Shown here: piece by piece, positions 20,674 to 31,700 of the stretch
How positions within the stretch are numbered: the first letter of the stretch is position 1
Layout of the letters: the number at the start of each line of letters is the position of its first letter
Source of the DNA: Petasospora fabianii
Lineage: Eukaryota > Ascomycota > Saccharomycetes > Phaffomycetales > Wickerhamomycetaceae
Assembly: GCA_022641835.1 (NCBI GenBank)
Contig: CP048716.1
Span: 620,001 to 684,000, forward strand
Direction of reading: 5' to 3'
DNA length: 64,000 nucleotides
Position numbers and translations under genes: made by a program
The notes under the pieces: generated by a model
The model's input: only the letters and a program-made list of their open reading frames with translations
The model's database searches: none
Told to the model about the DNA's origin: nothing

Positions 20674-23559
20674 TTAAATAAGTCTCTCAATCAGCTCCTT
20701 CACCTCGTTCTCAATCAATGTGTAGAACTTGTTGTTGAAACGATCGTCATCAGGCAATCTCTCCTCTCTCAAGAATTTTGTAATCTGACTCTTGATTCTC
20801 TGCAACTCGTGCTCCTTGTAACCATCATCAACGGTGTTGTCGGTGTTAGCACCAGAGCTAACACCTGTCTGGTAGAACTCACTGGTCAACCCATTCACAA
20901 ACATGTCGCTCAGACTCACACTGTTCAATGGGTTGAATTGTTGCTGTGCAAAGCTGATGGACTGTGTGTTACCAGCAACGGCTCTGATGGCTCTTGGGGC
21001 AATCTGGGCGCAAGAAGTGGTTTGCATTGGTGGGAAGAATCCATCATTGGTTGGCTTCGGCTGCGAAGTCTCATTTCTTGCGTCCGATGAGACTCTAGAG
21101 CTCAATGGCTTTGGGATTACTTGCTCGGTATAAAGTGAGTTGAAGTCAATCAAGGTGTTCTGGGTATCGTTTCTCAAGTATTTCAGTCTGAGGATCTGGA
21201 ACAAGTATCTGATTAAAGTAAAGCAGTTCTTGATGATGGATCTCTTCTTGTTGTCAAACTTGATGAAAATCAAGTCAATAGCCTTGTCCAAAAGATGATA
21301 TCTGACGTCGTTTCTCAATTCGTAGGATCTGCTGTCATGACCATTCTTCTCCAAATCGGAGATCAAGTTCGTCAACACCAGGATTATGGCGTCAAATGGC
21401 AAGTTGTTTCTGATCTCCCAGTTGAACCTGTTGTATATATCATCATTGTTGTTCTTCAAGAACTCATACAAGTAGTGTAAGGCAGCAGGGATCAAGTTGT
21501 TGGACAAGTCATCATAGGAGTAGTGAGTCAAGTGAGCATCTGGGTTCAAGTAATTGCTGTCGCTCGATCTGAACAAAGTGTCTATACTGAATTTGGATCT
21601 TTTGTTGTTTACCATCTGGTTGTAAGAGTTGTGGAAGATCTGATTGTTGCCATCTTCGTTAGTGTTCAACACATTGGACAACACAATCTTTTTCTGGAGC
21701 AACAACACAGCACGGTCACAGTACCCACTGAGCATGTACTTGGCCCAATCAATAAATGTCTTCTCCTCATACGTCAACTTTCTGGACTTCTCAACATTCT
21801 CCAAGTTCATAATGGACGCGTTGCAGCTGATGTGCAAGTCCAAGATCTTTTGCTTTAAAACCTGGATGGTGTTGAATGGCAGAATCTGAATACCGTAGAT
21901 GAATCTTGTCAACTCGTTCAAGATGAGAGCGTATCTGAATTTTCCATTCAAAAAGCAAGTACCAGTATGTAGTACGTTGTTCACATACTCCACAGGTAGA
22001 GAAGTATCAAACTCCTCCAATCTGATCAGAGGTGTAGACATCTGCTTCAGAGCAGTCATACAATCCAAATAGAAAATCTCCCACCAGAGCAATCTTCTCA
22101 ACTGTACCAAAGCTGGATCGCTTATGTTGTGGAATGTGGCAGGGTCTCTATCCAAATTGATAGACTGAGCAATTCTCACCAACTCACCAACATCAACAAG
22201 GTGTGGGTTCTCCAATGTACTGTGAATAATCACAGCAGCCTGTAACACTCTCAATGAGTACTTGTATGGGAACTTGATAGCTTGTAATGCAGATCTTGCC
22301 ACTCTCAAGTACTTGTGGATTTCATTACTCAGCTCAAACTTGGTGATTTCATCATAACTGAACTCAAAACACTCAGCCTTGGAAGCAGCGTAAAGCACGG
22401 CATAGAGCAAGACAATGAATTCCATCTTATTATCAACGGTGTTCTCCCAGAAGGCATCGTGCTCTTCAATGAACTCATTTATGTCCAACAATGGTAATAC
22501 TGGATGAATACTTGTGGTATAACGCTGGACTAAGCCATAAGAACGTTCCTTAGATGGCAAAGCTGAGTAGATTTCTTCCAACTTCCAATTTGGGATAACA
22601 TGTGGCTTGCGAAGCAAAATGACAGGAACGGTCTGACTCTGCAAGTTCAAAGGCTGAGATGTGGAGTTGGTGTTGCTGAATCCGTTAGAGAAGGCCTCCA
22701 CCAGTTGTGTTCTTGGAGGTACAGCGGCCTGTGGTGTCTGTCTAACGGTGAAGTCGCTAAGGATGGCATTATTCAAGTTCTGGCCCATTGGATCATATGG
22801 AGATTGTACTGTGGAACCTCTAGGCTTCTCCGTTGGTAACAGCTGTGGGTTGTGAAGCTTTGGTGGAGATAAACTCTCGTTACTGGCCGAACTGTCTGAA
22901 TCTGAAAATGTGAGACTCTTCTCCTTTGGCGACTCTGCGCCGTGCTCGGAACCTGAATCTGGCAGGATGTGAATAGGAACCTGTCCAGAGCCGTAGGTTT
23001 GTACAGGTGCCATCTGCGCAGCTGGTGGCGATGGATTTGAGTTTATGGATTGGCTGTCAGAATGGCTGCGGATGTGTGATGATGAACTCGAAGATGGTAT
23101 ATCTTGATACGGTGACTGTGAGTGAGAGTGTGATGAGACCGGTCTAGGTTGTATCTGATGCTGTGTCATAGCAGGTGATGACTTCTTGATTTTGTTGAGT
23201 TGTTCCTGAGCCATCGCAAGCCCCTCTGGAGGAGGTGATATTGAGGATCCTGTGCTCAGGGTCTTGGCCTTCTCTATGTAGGCTTTGAGTTCTTGTTTCT
23301 TCTTTTGTTCCAGCTCCTTATCCAGATCCTTGTTCTTCTTTCCTCTAGAGACCCTATCGTTGACAAAGTATTTGCACTCGAGATCGTTTTTGGTACAGTT
23401 TTGACAGACGGGGTGTTCCCTGGAGCACTTGACTTTCCTCTGGTGACATGGGACACAAGAGTGAATCTTTCTCTGACGCACCTTTTGGATCTTGAACACC
23501 TTACCATTGCCCATAACGAGGGCGTTCTGGTCCTTCATGGGCACAAGTTTCTCCTCCAT
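20674..23559 (-). CDS. Zn2Cys6 binuclear-cluster transcription factor
   Basis: 961 residues from the ATG complementary to 23557-23559. The zinc cluster occupies Cys35-Cys62 with spacing CX2CX6CX6CX2CX6C (HSCVPCHQRKVKCSREHP, then VCQNCTKNDLEC), followed by a basic linker and a Lys/Glu-rich probable coiled coil for dimerisation. A Ser/Pro/Gln-rich linker runs to about residue 310. The fungal transcription-factor middle homology region is recognisable from about 330 to 700, with RLLWWEIFYLDCMTALKQMS as its conserved helix. The C-terminus is polar with a final Glu/Arg-rich helix. I cannot assign it to a named regulator. It is convergent with the ABC transporter gene (246 bp), so a role in drug or lipid response is only a guess. 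The 967-bp promoter carries a dense TTGGCGC cluster. Confidence 0.93.
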   Translation of the reverse strand: MEEKLVPMKDQNALVMGNGKVFKIQKVRQRKIHSCVPCHQRKVKCSREHPVCQNCTKNDLECKYFVNDRVSRGKKNKDLDKELEQKKKQELKAYIEKAKTLSTGSSISPPPEGLAMAQEQLNKIKKSSPAMTQHQIQPRPVSSHSHSQSPYQDIPSSSSSSHIRSHSDSQSINSNPSPPAAQMAPVQTYGSGQVPIHILPDSGSEHGAESPKEKSLTFSDSDSSASNESLSPPKLHNPQLLPTEKPRGSTVQSPYDPMGQNLNNAILSDFTVRQTPQAAVPPRTQLVEAFSNGFSNTNSTSQPLNLQSQTVPVILLRKPHVIPNWKLEEIYSALPSKERSYGLVQRYTTSIHPVLPLLDINEFIEEHDAFWENTVDNKMEFIVLLYAVLYAASKAECFEFSYDEITKFELSNEIHKYLRVARSALQAIKFPYKYSLRVLQAAVIIHSTLENPHLVDVGELVRIAQSINLDRDPATFHNISDPALVQLRRLLWWEIFYLDCMTALKQMSTPLIRLEEFDTSLPVEYVNNVLHTGTCFLNGKFRYALILNELTRFIYGIQILPFNTIQVLKQKILDLHISCNASIMNLENVEKSRKLTYEEKTFIDWAKYMLSGYCDRAVLLLQKKIVLSNVLNTNEDGNNQIFHNSYNQMVNNKRSKFSIDTLFRSSDSNYLNPDAHLTHYSYDDLSNNLIPAALHYLYEFLKNNNDDIYNRFNWEIRNNLPFDAIILVLTNLISDLEKNGHDSRSYELRNDVRYHLLDKAIDLIFIKFDNKKRSIIKNCFTLIRYLFQILRLKYLRNDTQNTLIDFNSLYTEQVIPKPLSSRVSSDARNETSQPKPTNDGFFPPMQTTSCAQIAPRAIRAVAGNTQSISFAQQQFNPLNSVSLSDMFVNGLTSEFYQTGVSSGANTDNTVDDGYKEHELQRIKSQITKFLREERLPDDDRFNNKFYTLIENEVKELIERLI

Positions 23560-24526
23560 TGTGATTGAAGTGTATGGTAGAGTTGGTAGCGAGACGAGAT
23601 GATAGGATACGGGATATGATGGTCCGCGGAACCTCTACGCTTCGTATAGGCTCGGGCAGTTCGTTTCCTGCAGTTAAGGCAAGAAGTGTGTTGGTGTATG
23701 AGTAAGCTTCTAATCAGGACAGCAAGAGACTGGCACGACCGTTATGAAGCTATACTGTGCGCTTTCTCGACGAGAAGAGCGCCTTGGTCGATGTGAGCGG
23801 AGGCTCTAGCGATATGTAGTGGGTGTAGCCGTAGCTCTAGGCGGTGGTGCGGAGACGGGCGGTTAGCAGCGCGCGGTGTTTTCGAAGGGGAAAGCGGTGC
23901 TACTAGAGAGAACCGTGAGGTGTCCGACAGGGCGGTTTATCTGAGTGTTAAAACTGAGTCTTTTCTGAGGGGCAGCTAAGCGCTGTTGTGTAGTGGGGGC
24001 GGGGGAGAAGTGGAACGTAGAGGAGACCAGGATCCTTCCTTTGGTTGACTTTTGATGCGACTATAAAGTTCAATGCCGCCAATTAGCGCGAATTGAAAAA
24101 ATTGGCGAGAGTTCTTTACGCCAAAATTCCTAATCAGGTATTCCCCCAGAAAGACGCAGAGAGGTAATGTATCAATTGGCGCAAAATGGCACTAAATGGC
24201 GCGAAATGTCACATTTTGGCGGCTTTTCGATGATGACTACGAACTCGGCGCACCCCTCACTTTGAGCCGATAGAACCAAACCTCTTGCCGGCTATCTTGG
24301 CTCCAAAGCCATCGAAGCGTCATTAAAAAAGAAACTTGAGTATACACCTCATTTATCTTCCATAGTACCGCGAGTTTCTATTTGGCCAATCAGTTCCGAG
24401 GTGAACTGTGCCAATAACAACCTCATCATTTGGAGAGGTGTGGCGCGTGATTAAGTTTCTACGAGGACCCCCGCTTTTCTTCTTGTACGGGACACATTAA
24501 ATTACGGATTTATACTCAGTACCAAC
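23560..24526. promoter_or_regulatory. Promoter of the Zn2Cys6 gene / RRI1 3' region
   Basis: 967 bp without a gene. Next to the Zn2Cys6 start the strand is GC-rich, with GGCGGTTAG at 23858-23866 and AGCGCGCGG at 23868-23876. A cluster of TTGGCG-type words lies at 24083-24222. AT-rich sequence nearer 24500 belongs to the RRI1 3' side. Confidence 0.5.
24083..24222. promoter_or_regulatory. Cluster of E2F/MBF-like TTGGCG(C) words
   Basis: Within 140 bases are TTAGCGCGAA (24083), ATTGGCGAG (24101), ACGCCAAAA (24118), ATTGGCGCAAAA (24175), ATGGCGCGAAA (24196) and TTTTGGCGG (24214). The core TTGGCGC/GGCGCGAAA resembles the E2F consensus TTTSGCGC and yeast MBF CGCG sites. Clustering is seen directly; the binding protein is inferred. 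Confidence 0.5.
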
Positions 24527-26188
24527 TCACTCGTTCAAGAACAAAAGCTCCTGAATCTTTAAGTTCACCAAGTTTCTCCCGGCTTCGGCCGCTGTAGCCC
24601 TTACTTTATCGTTCTCTGTTCGTCTTTTGATCGACATGGCATCTTGTGGACCCGAGCTGTGTCCTCCTGGTTGTGTTGGGCTAACAATGTGTAGACCAGC
24701 ACTACGACCTGTTTGTTTTGGTCGTCTCGTCATCCCAGAGTCACGAGGAACGCTCCCCGATGTCTCCTTATCCGTATCGTTCTGTAGCGGCATGTCTATA
24801 TCACTGTCGGCATCGTTCATCTCGGAATCGGTTTCCGCATCCGATTCGGGCTCCTTGTCCTTGACAGACATCTTACTTAAAAGGTTGGCCTTGGTGAAAG
24901 GGGATAACTGTTGTTTGGACAAGAATGATGGACTTAGTCTGTCTCCTGAGAGAGCCTGGAATCTCTCCATCAAACCGGCTGCACCACCTCTCGATTCAGT
25001 ATCTACTCGAAGACCGCGAGCATTACTCATCTCTGCACCATCGTAGAAGCCTCCCTTGCCTGGTCTTCTGCTCGGTTGTTTGTCTCTAGCCGACATCTGT
25101 GGACTCTTAACATCAATTTTTCTTAGAGTGTCCATCTTCTTCTCCATTTCAACCAACTTTTCGTTCAAAAACTTATCAAGTTCAACCTCTTGATCAGTAT
25201 CATCACCATTGCCAACCAAGCTGTTGATCCAAAACTTATTCCACAAGTTTGACAAAATCATGTGATCCACATCACTTCGGAAAACGTCAACAGACAAAGA
25301 GTAGTACTTAGACGCATGCTGACCAAAGTCCTTGATTTTTTCGGCTGGAATATCAGCAATTTTACCAGCTTTCTTTCTTATCGTCTGTCCTCTCCCCACA
25401 CCAGAACTGTTAATAGGTGTGCCCACACTTCCAAAACTTCCAAAGTTGTTACCAGTGGTCTTACCCTTATTATTTTGAACATACTGATCAGTGTAAGTTC
25501 TGAAAGCTCCAATCTCCACAAGACCATTCGTCACTGTCTTCATCGGATCAACGACAATAGCCAAGTATGGATCCTGAAACTTTTGATTCAGTTCCTCAGT
25601 CCCAACATCGATACCACTCAACCAACATCCATAACCGGGATGTGAGTGGTACCAACCAACAATATTTTCATTTCTTCCAGTTTTCTTCAAACTGTCTAAA
25701 TATTGAACCATGAACTCATACCCTTCAGCTTGTGCATTGACCCTCGTCTCTGTACCTTCAACAGGAAGCGGATACACATCCATCACCACGATACCATTCT
25801 TAGTGATCTTACCAGTGAGCATACCCATCACTTCGATAGATCCTCCCGACTTTGCATGCATTGTCATCTTGAGCAAGGCGAGCGATGATACATGTGCATT
25901 CTGGAAGTAGTTCTCATCACTCTTCCATGGTTTAGTGGATTGAAGCACCGCTTCAACTTGCTCAGAGGATTCTCTGTTATAAAACTTTTGTGTACGGTCA
26001 TCCAATGGCAGTGTGAGAAGGGCATTTATATCAATGTCTTTGGTATCAAGATGGGAAGAGCTGTCATGCTGATGGTGATGATGATGATCTGAATGATCTT
26101 GCTGCTTGTCATCTGTACCTCCACAAAAGTGGCGGAAGATATACGCGTCTTTGTTCGATACAATGTTTTCAAGGATCTCAGATGACAT
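24527..26188 (-). CDS. RRI1: COP9 signalosome subunit 5 (Csn5/Rri1), deneddylase
   Basis: 553 residues from the ATG complementary to 26186-26188, longer than S. cerevisiae Rri1 (about 455). The MPN domain with an intact JAMM zinc site is clear: Glu119 in IEVMGMLTGK, then GWYHSHPGYGCWLSGID giving His181, His183 and Asp194. The zinc enzyme removes Rub1/Nedd8 from cullins. An N-terminal His-rich patch (residues 31-41) is unusual. The C-terminal 170 residues are an acidic, Ser-rich, probably disordered extension ending with a short helix NLKIQELLFLNE. RRI1 follows the RIE1-type gene on the same strand with a 0.65 kb gap. Confidence 0.94.
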   Translation of the reverse strand: MSSEILENIVSNKDAYIFRHFCGGTDDKQQDHSDHHHHHQHDSSSHLDTKDIDINALLTLPLDDRTQKFYNRESSEQVEAVLQSTKPWKSDENYFQNAHVSSLALLKMTMHAKSGGSIEVMGMLTGKITKNGIVVMDVYPLPVEGTETRVNAQAEGYEFMVQYLDSLKKTGRNENIVGWYHSHPGYGCWLSGIDVGTEELNQKFQDPYLAIVVDPMKTVTNGLVEIGAFRTYTDQYVQNNKGKTTGNNFGSFGSVGTPINSSGVGRGQTIRKKAGKIADIPAEKIKDFGQHASKYYSLSVDVFRSDVDHMILSNLWNKFWINSLVGNGDDTDQEVELDKFLNEKLVEMEKKMDTLRKIDVKSPQMSARDKQPSRRPGKGGFYDGAEMSNARGLRVDTESRGGAAGLMERFQALSGDRLSPSFLSKQQLSPFTKANLLSKMSVKDKEPESDAETDSEMNDADSDIDMPLQNDTDKETSGSVPRDSGMTRRPKQTGRSAGLHIVSPTQPGGHSSGPQDAMSIKRRTENDKVRATAAEAGRNLVNLKIQELLFLNE

Positions 26189-26843
26189 ATTTTAGTGATC
26201 AATTGGAATGGTTGAGGACCTGTTATTGAAATGTGGGGAATGCTAATACCGGGGGCAACGTCAACCTCTCAATCGGCCTTTTGGAGAAAACAGAGCGCGA
26301 ACCCCCCGATGTGGTGCTTATCAACTTGGTAAAGGGCAACATCGCTTTTTCTCTTACTATCATTTTGGCACTTTGTATACAATATTCATCTTGTGAAGGG
26401 TTGTTTTTATTAAGTGATTCACCAGCAACTCTCATTGTGATACAATAACCAGAATGTGCCTACAAAATCTGTGGCACGCGCTCAACTGATGACGATACAC
26501 TTCTCCTTTAAAGGCTTTAGTCGGCGGCGTCTAAAACAATCGCTCTACAAAGATCACACTTGTTGAAATTGAAGTAAATTAAATAAATGACTAAAGAAAC
26601 TCACAGAAAATAAGATAAGAGGTACTGGTGACAGGAACAAACTCTGGCCCGCAATAAGTTTGTCAAGTCGACAATCTGTGCATCACAGTGCAGTCGCTGT
26701 CATAATGACAATATTGAAGAAAAGAAAATTAGTCGAATCAAGAAGTAATAAAAGAAAAGAAGAGAAATTTAACTGATACACTCAAGTATGTGATACACTC
26801 AAGTATGATTTGCGTCCGTAGACATAACAATTAAGAGAACACT
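26189..26843. promoter_or_regulatory. RRI1 promoter / RIE1-type gene 3' region
   Basis: 655 bp. TCGGCGGC at 26521-26528 equals the eight-base core of URS1. A tandem ACTCAAGTATG(TGATACACTCAAGTATG) duplication is seen at about 26777-26805. A 70-codon ATG frame on the minus strand (26435-26223) has no recognisable homology and is not called. Confidence 0.4.
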
Positions 26844-28754
26844 TTAATAGTCGATCTCATCCTTGTAGGAATCTGGACTCATTGGCTCAAAGTGGCCCTC
26901 ATCAACTCCATGACCCAGTTTTGGATCAGGTGGGAAGGTTGGGGTTTGTGGCACACTGTAGTACATGTAGTAGGGAGCTGGTGGGATGGTACCACCTGCA
27001 CTCAGGCCAGCAGGTTGTGGATACTCAACCATACCTGAATCTGGGTAAAAGTAAGGGTAAGAAGCATAAGCCAGAGGGAATGCTGATGGATGCTCGTATG
27101 CCAGAGCCTCTTTTGGTGGCAGAGGGTAGTAGTAGTATGATGGTGGAGGGTGCATCATATTAGAACTTGGTGGGGGCATGTGGCTGATGTTTCTTCTTAC
27201 TGGGTGCTTGATGTTACTGTAGGAGCTCATCGTGGGATTAGTAGATTCCTCATTGTGGTTCTCAGATGCTGTGACTGAAGTTGCAGTAGCAGAATACATT
27301 GATTTTGCCTCACCTGTTGAAGAGTTCAGAGTCTGGTTTGAAGGAGAGGAGAGAGGAGTCTGTTTATCAGTACCATCCTCAGCCCTGTTTGGTGTGCCAT
27401 AGTTCCGACGGCTTTGACCAAACTCGCCATTGTGTGGGTAAAACTTCTGTGGTTTATCATTGCTGAAAGAAACAGAACGATGAGACGGAAATCTTGCATT
27501 TGGTTTGCCACTGATGGAGCTTGAACGCTGGAATCCCGCATTTCCAAAGTGACCCATAGGAGCTCTTGCAAAAGTGTCTGCAGGAAATCCTGAACCAGTA
27601 CTGGCTCTTCTCACCGGTAAGTTCACTGGTGGTGGAGCAAGGTTTAATCTTGGAGTGACACTGTTAAACCTCTTTTTCTTGTGGTGAAGCTCACGATACT
27701 GCACATGCATTGTCTTTTCCAAGAGCACGGCATGGTTTTCCCTCTCAACAGCGGCAGCAGCAGCCTTCTCATCAGAGAATTTGATGAATGCAAAGTTGTT
27801 GCTGCTTCTCAACACCAAGACAATCTCAGAAACAGATCCATGTCTCTCGAACCTCTCCTGCAATAACTCTTTGGTGACCTTGTTGTCAAGCTGTCCTACA
27901 AAGATAGAACACTTGTCGATCTCAACATCCTCTTCAGCTCTTTCAATTGGCTCTGATGGGTGCTCAATGTTCTGTGCCCACTCTACAATCCATTCTGGGT
28001 CCAATCTGAGGTTTGCATATGCTCTAATAGCATCATCTCTGTATGCAAATTGTGCAAACCAAGCCTTGTTAAGGTTAGACTTTCTGAAAGTAGAGTCATT
28101 GTTACCAACAGTCTGCTCAATCTCTCCATACTTCTCCAATAAATCCTTAATATCCTGGATAGTAACCTCATAACCACTGCAAGTAGCGATGTACAATGTA
28201 CGGTTGACCTTGGCGGCCTCACAACGAATGGTTCTCCCATTGAGCGTAGTATGTTGTGCTTTCTTCAATGCAATTTTGGCATCCTGATCATTGGTGTATT
28301 GGACAAAGGCATACGGTCTGTTGGATGGATCTCTTAAGACCTTTACCAGTGCCAAGTCACCCCATTGCTGGAAGTGGTTGGTGACAGAGAGTGACAATTC
28401 GTCATCTGTCAAAGAAGCTGCAAGACTTGCAACAAAGACACAGGAAGATGGACGGCCACGGAAGGCAGTGCCGGATGATTCTTTAGATTCGTCCTTGTTA
28501 GAGTTGGTTGGAAGCTCAGCCATGGTATCTTCCTCCTTACTATCAAGCAATTCAAGCTTTTGCAAGTCTGCCTCGGCATCACTGTCTTCAATCTCGGACT
28601 CCTCAGATGATGAGAAAGAAGTTGGAAGCAGACTGTTGATTGACTTTGGATCATAGTCAGAGTCGAGTAGTCCCTTGACTTCATAGTCGTGCAGTCTCTC
28701 CATACCATCCTCGATTCCTTCAACGACCGTGATCAAAGGGCTCTTCGATGTCAT
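26844..28754 (-). CDS. RIE1: Three-RRM RNA-binding protein, Rie1 (YGR250C) type
   Basis: 636 residues from the ATG complementary to 28752-28754. An acidic N-terminus with a SEESEIEDSDAEAD patch precedes three RRMs: about 103-183 (SSCVFVASL as RNP2, PYAFVQYT as RNP1), about 185-262 (RTLYIATC; RNP1 degenerate, AWFAQFAY), and about 281-354 (CSIFVGQL and NFAFIKFS). The C-terminus is Pro/Tyr/Ser-rich low-complexity sequence with PPSYYYYPLPP, typical of stress-granule proteins. The arrangement matches S. cerevisiae Rie1, a cytoplasmic protein found in stress granules and implicated in mRNA control. Orthology rests on remembered similarity in RRM1; the RRM assignment itself is certain. Confidence 0.88.
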   Translation of the reverse strand: MTSKSPLITVVEGIEDGMERLHDYEVKGLLDSDYDPKSINSLLPTSFSSSEESEIEDSDAEADLQKLELLDSKEEDTMAELPTNSNKDESKESSGTAFRGRPSSCVFVASLAASLTDDELSLSVTNHFQQWGDLALVKVLRDPSNRPYAFVQYTNDQDAKIALKKAQHTTLNGRTIRCEAAKVNRTLYIATCSGYEVTIQDIKDLLEKYGEIEQTVGNNDSTFRKSNLNKAWFAQFAYRDDAIRAYANLRLDPEWIVEWAQNIEHPSEPIERAEEDVEIDKCSIFVGQLDNKVTKELLQERFERHGSVSEIVLVLRSSNNFAFIKFSDEKAAAAAVERENHAVLLEKTMHVQYRELHHKKKRFNSVTPRLNLAPPPVNLPVRRASTGSGFPADTFARAPMGHFGNAGFQRSSSISGKPNARFPSHRSVSFSNDKPQKFYPHNGEFGQSRRNYGTPNRAEDGTDKQTPLSSPSNQTLNSSTGEAKSMYSATATSVTASENHNEESTNPTMSSYSNIKHPVRRNISHMPPPSSNMMHPPPSYYYYPLPPKEALAYEHPSAFPLAYASYPYFYPDSGMVEYPQPAGLSAGGTIPPAPYYMYYSVPQTPTFPPDPKLGHGVDEGHFEPMSPDSYKDEIDY

Positions 28755-31700
28755 TTTGCAATTCTGGTAATGATACGTAGAATTTTCTTATATTGATTAA
28801 GAGCTGCAAGAGCTGGTGATAGGTTTGGAGGAGCTTAGATCTGAGTAGAAGTGGCTAGTTAGAGTGTTTTTGGTTAAAGCTGTTTATCAGAGCGGATATT
28901 ACAGCAGCGGGGTGATTCTGGTGCTCCTAGGAGGAGTCTCGGACATGGTGGGAGACGAATTCAAGGGCGGGAACCCATCTCTATATAGGGCAGCGACCTC
29001 TCCGCATGTTTTTGAGCTGTTGACCAATTTTGGTGCTTTTTCCGAGCCGATTGTTTTCTTTGGGTGATTAAGGTTTGCATATAGGGTCTTGTCACCGGAT
29101 CGGTTAGCCTCTATAGATCCCTACGGAATTACATCCATGGCGGCTCAATCAAATAGACACATATAGAAGTTTTGAAAAGAATAGCTAGCTTAGTGACTTC
29201 ATGACCTCTTCAATGGTGTTAGTCTCATCTTTCTGAGCTTAGTTTCTACTTTTCTGAAGTCGTGTCATTTCCTCGGTGAGATACGAACTTATAGAGGGTT
29301 TGGACAACTTATAAGCGTTACCATAGTAAGTATGTCTTTTATTAGACCATTCCATGCAATTTCCTGCTCATAAGTACTGTATTTTCCCATAAGTGCATAA
29401 GTTCTGCCTTACAATGGCCTATTAGAACCGCCTACAGCATCGCCTGCCCAGAACCCCTATGTCGATGGTGACGCCAGATGTAATTGAACCTTACTTGACC
29501 CCGCCTTCGTCTTTCTTGATCTAGGCTAAGAGGGGAGTCACATCGGACCTTATCTAATGAGTCAAATGTAACAACGGTACACTTTGAATCAGGAGCTGTC
29601 GACAAAATGACTGCTTCTAGACCTGCCAGCGCTTGACCTAAAGAAAAGAACATGTCATTAGATGTGACCTCCTCATATTTCTTGTGAAGACCTGCTGTAA
29701 GATTATGATAGACGATGGTTCACATGGGTGTTTTGCAAACAACATTGCCATGCCGGTGTCTGTCAAGTGTGCAGTCTGGCTGGCTGCTCGTCTGAATGCA
29801 CGAGCTTGTCGATCACCAGATAACGGACTCGATGATGCTGTTTATATAGCGAATTATACCCCACCCTCGAATTATGCGTTTTAATAGGTCTGACAGCTGA
29901 ACGATCACTTTGATCTGAGCTTTGGGAGACTGTAGATCCAAGTTATTGGAACAGAAATGCGTCTGGCAGGGGGTGGGCTCCTGCCTTACCTTAGTTTTTT
30001 GTTCTGCTTTCATTTCTACAGTGCGTTTATTATCACGTAAGTCTCTATTGTCCTGACGACTGCGTTACAGGCAGGAGCTGCATGTTGGGGAGAATCTTGT
30101 GGAAGATCCCACACAACGCAGTTATAAGCTGCACTCTTAACATTGTGGTTAGCCATTGGGCCTCATCGACAACTCCTTTCTCTCCCAGTATTGCTTGTCA
30201 GCTGCCTATTCCTCTCCGTGTTCCTCTTTACCTTCCCCAATGTTTTATCGCCCGCTCTGCGCGCGAGATCTTCCACGCCGATCTCGCTGTAGCGTCTCTG
30301 AGAGCTTGAATTCCTGGCTTTGCACAGAACAAGGCTTCTTTCTGAGACAATCTTGTCTGAAACTGGCGCATCTTAGCAGAAATATAGATACGAAGCATAG
30401 TTATAACTGACAACGATATCAGCTTTCTCTCCGGTGGCCGTCGCAAAAGAATACGGCTACTTCTACCTAAGAACAATAGCTGGTAGGTCGACGCGACGGA
30501 ATCCGAGTTAGCAGGGGGAAGATTTCCGACAAGTATTGCCTTATTAGAAGAAAAGAGGGATTAGAATATCAGACATATCAGATCTGCATGTTTCTTGTAT
30601 CCACTTTTTAGGCAGTGTTCATTATCCAGCTGCTTCTGCAAGTAATTGTAACCCATACTGTCGATATGAAATTTACATCTCTTGTTCTTAGTTATACCAG
30701 TGATGATGTTGTTAAGACTCGCAGATCTCGAATGCAAAGATTACATTGGTCGCATGAATCTTCGCTACAGGACCATACATCGCATTAGCATGGACATCCT
30801 GCATTATCATTTTAACGAGAGTACATGGAATCACCCGGCGGCCGAACAAGATCTTGCGATTAAAGGGGCCCGTTCAATCACGTTCATGGTTCAAGTAGTT
30901 GCTGCTGCTATTCTTTCTCAGTCCAGTCTACCTTGAGCCTCATCTTAGGCTCTTTTCTTAAGCAGTTTTATTGTAACTCTAAGTTGATGCACCAAAGACC
31001 TGTGTGGCTGTTCTTTAAAGTCTCCGGATGTCTTAGTGCCGCAGCCACTGAGTCGTCAATCCAAGGAGGGTGCACTATCAAGGAGACTTTCTTGTCAAGT
31101 CAGCTCAACTACCTAGCATGATCGCCACAGCTGGCCGATCCATGAAAGGTCTTCAATCTTCCAGAGTATCCCGTTACAGACAACAACATGGCCTTCAGAG
31201 TTAGCCTGCTCTTACTGAAAACACGGATATTGTCGCGGAACTGACAGCGTCAAGCCTTCCCACTCGTTGAACCGCTTTATGTACCAAGATGTCACATGCC
31301 TCACGTACATGCGGCACCCCAACTTCTATTCTTTTAAAGAGAGCGTACTGACTTTACCATGATTTTAGCCCAACAACACACTTCGAAACGCCAAGATAAG
31401 GCTCACCACCACCTCTCTAAGCCCTGTGAGCCTCGCCTCTAGCTGTCACCTGAGTGTCTCACCTGGCTAAAGATACACATACACGTGTGCGCTATCTCTA
31501 TGACAATCTACCAAATCCTGCAGCTTGGTGGGGTGCCCCACCGACCACCATCCCTCCATCGCCCGCCTTTACAAAAGTTACAGCGTCTTATCAAGATCAT
31601 GCATCCGATCCTCGCGTAATCTCCATGACAATAAAACTCTAATTCCCAACGCAGTTAACCACTAGATCTGTCCGCATTCGGCTAGCCACGGTGGTGGAAG

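Noticed and set aside
26223-26435. 70-codon ATG frame on the minus strand in the RRI1 promoter
   Set aside because: No recognisable domain, and an equally long plus-strand frame overlaps it. Chance is the simplest reading.
31291-31298. GTCACATG, a perfect match to the point-centromere CDEI element, inside the gene-empty region
   Set aside because: It is not followed by an AT-rich CDEII or a CDEIII-like motif, and point centromeres of that type are not expected outside Saccharomycetaceae.
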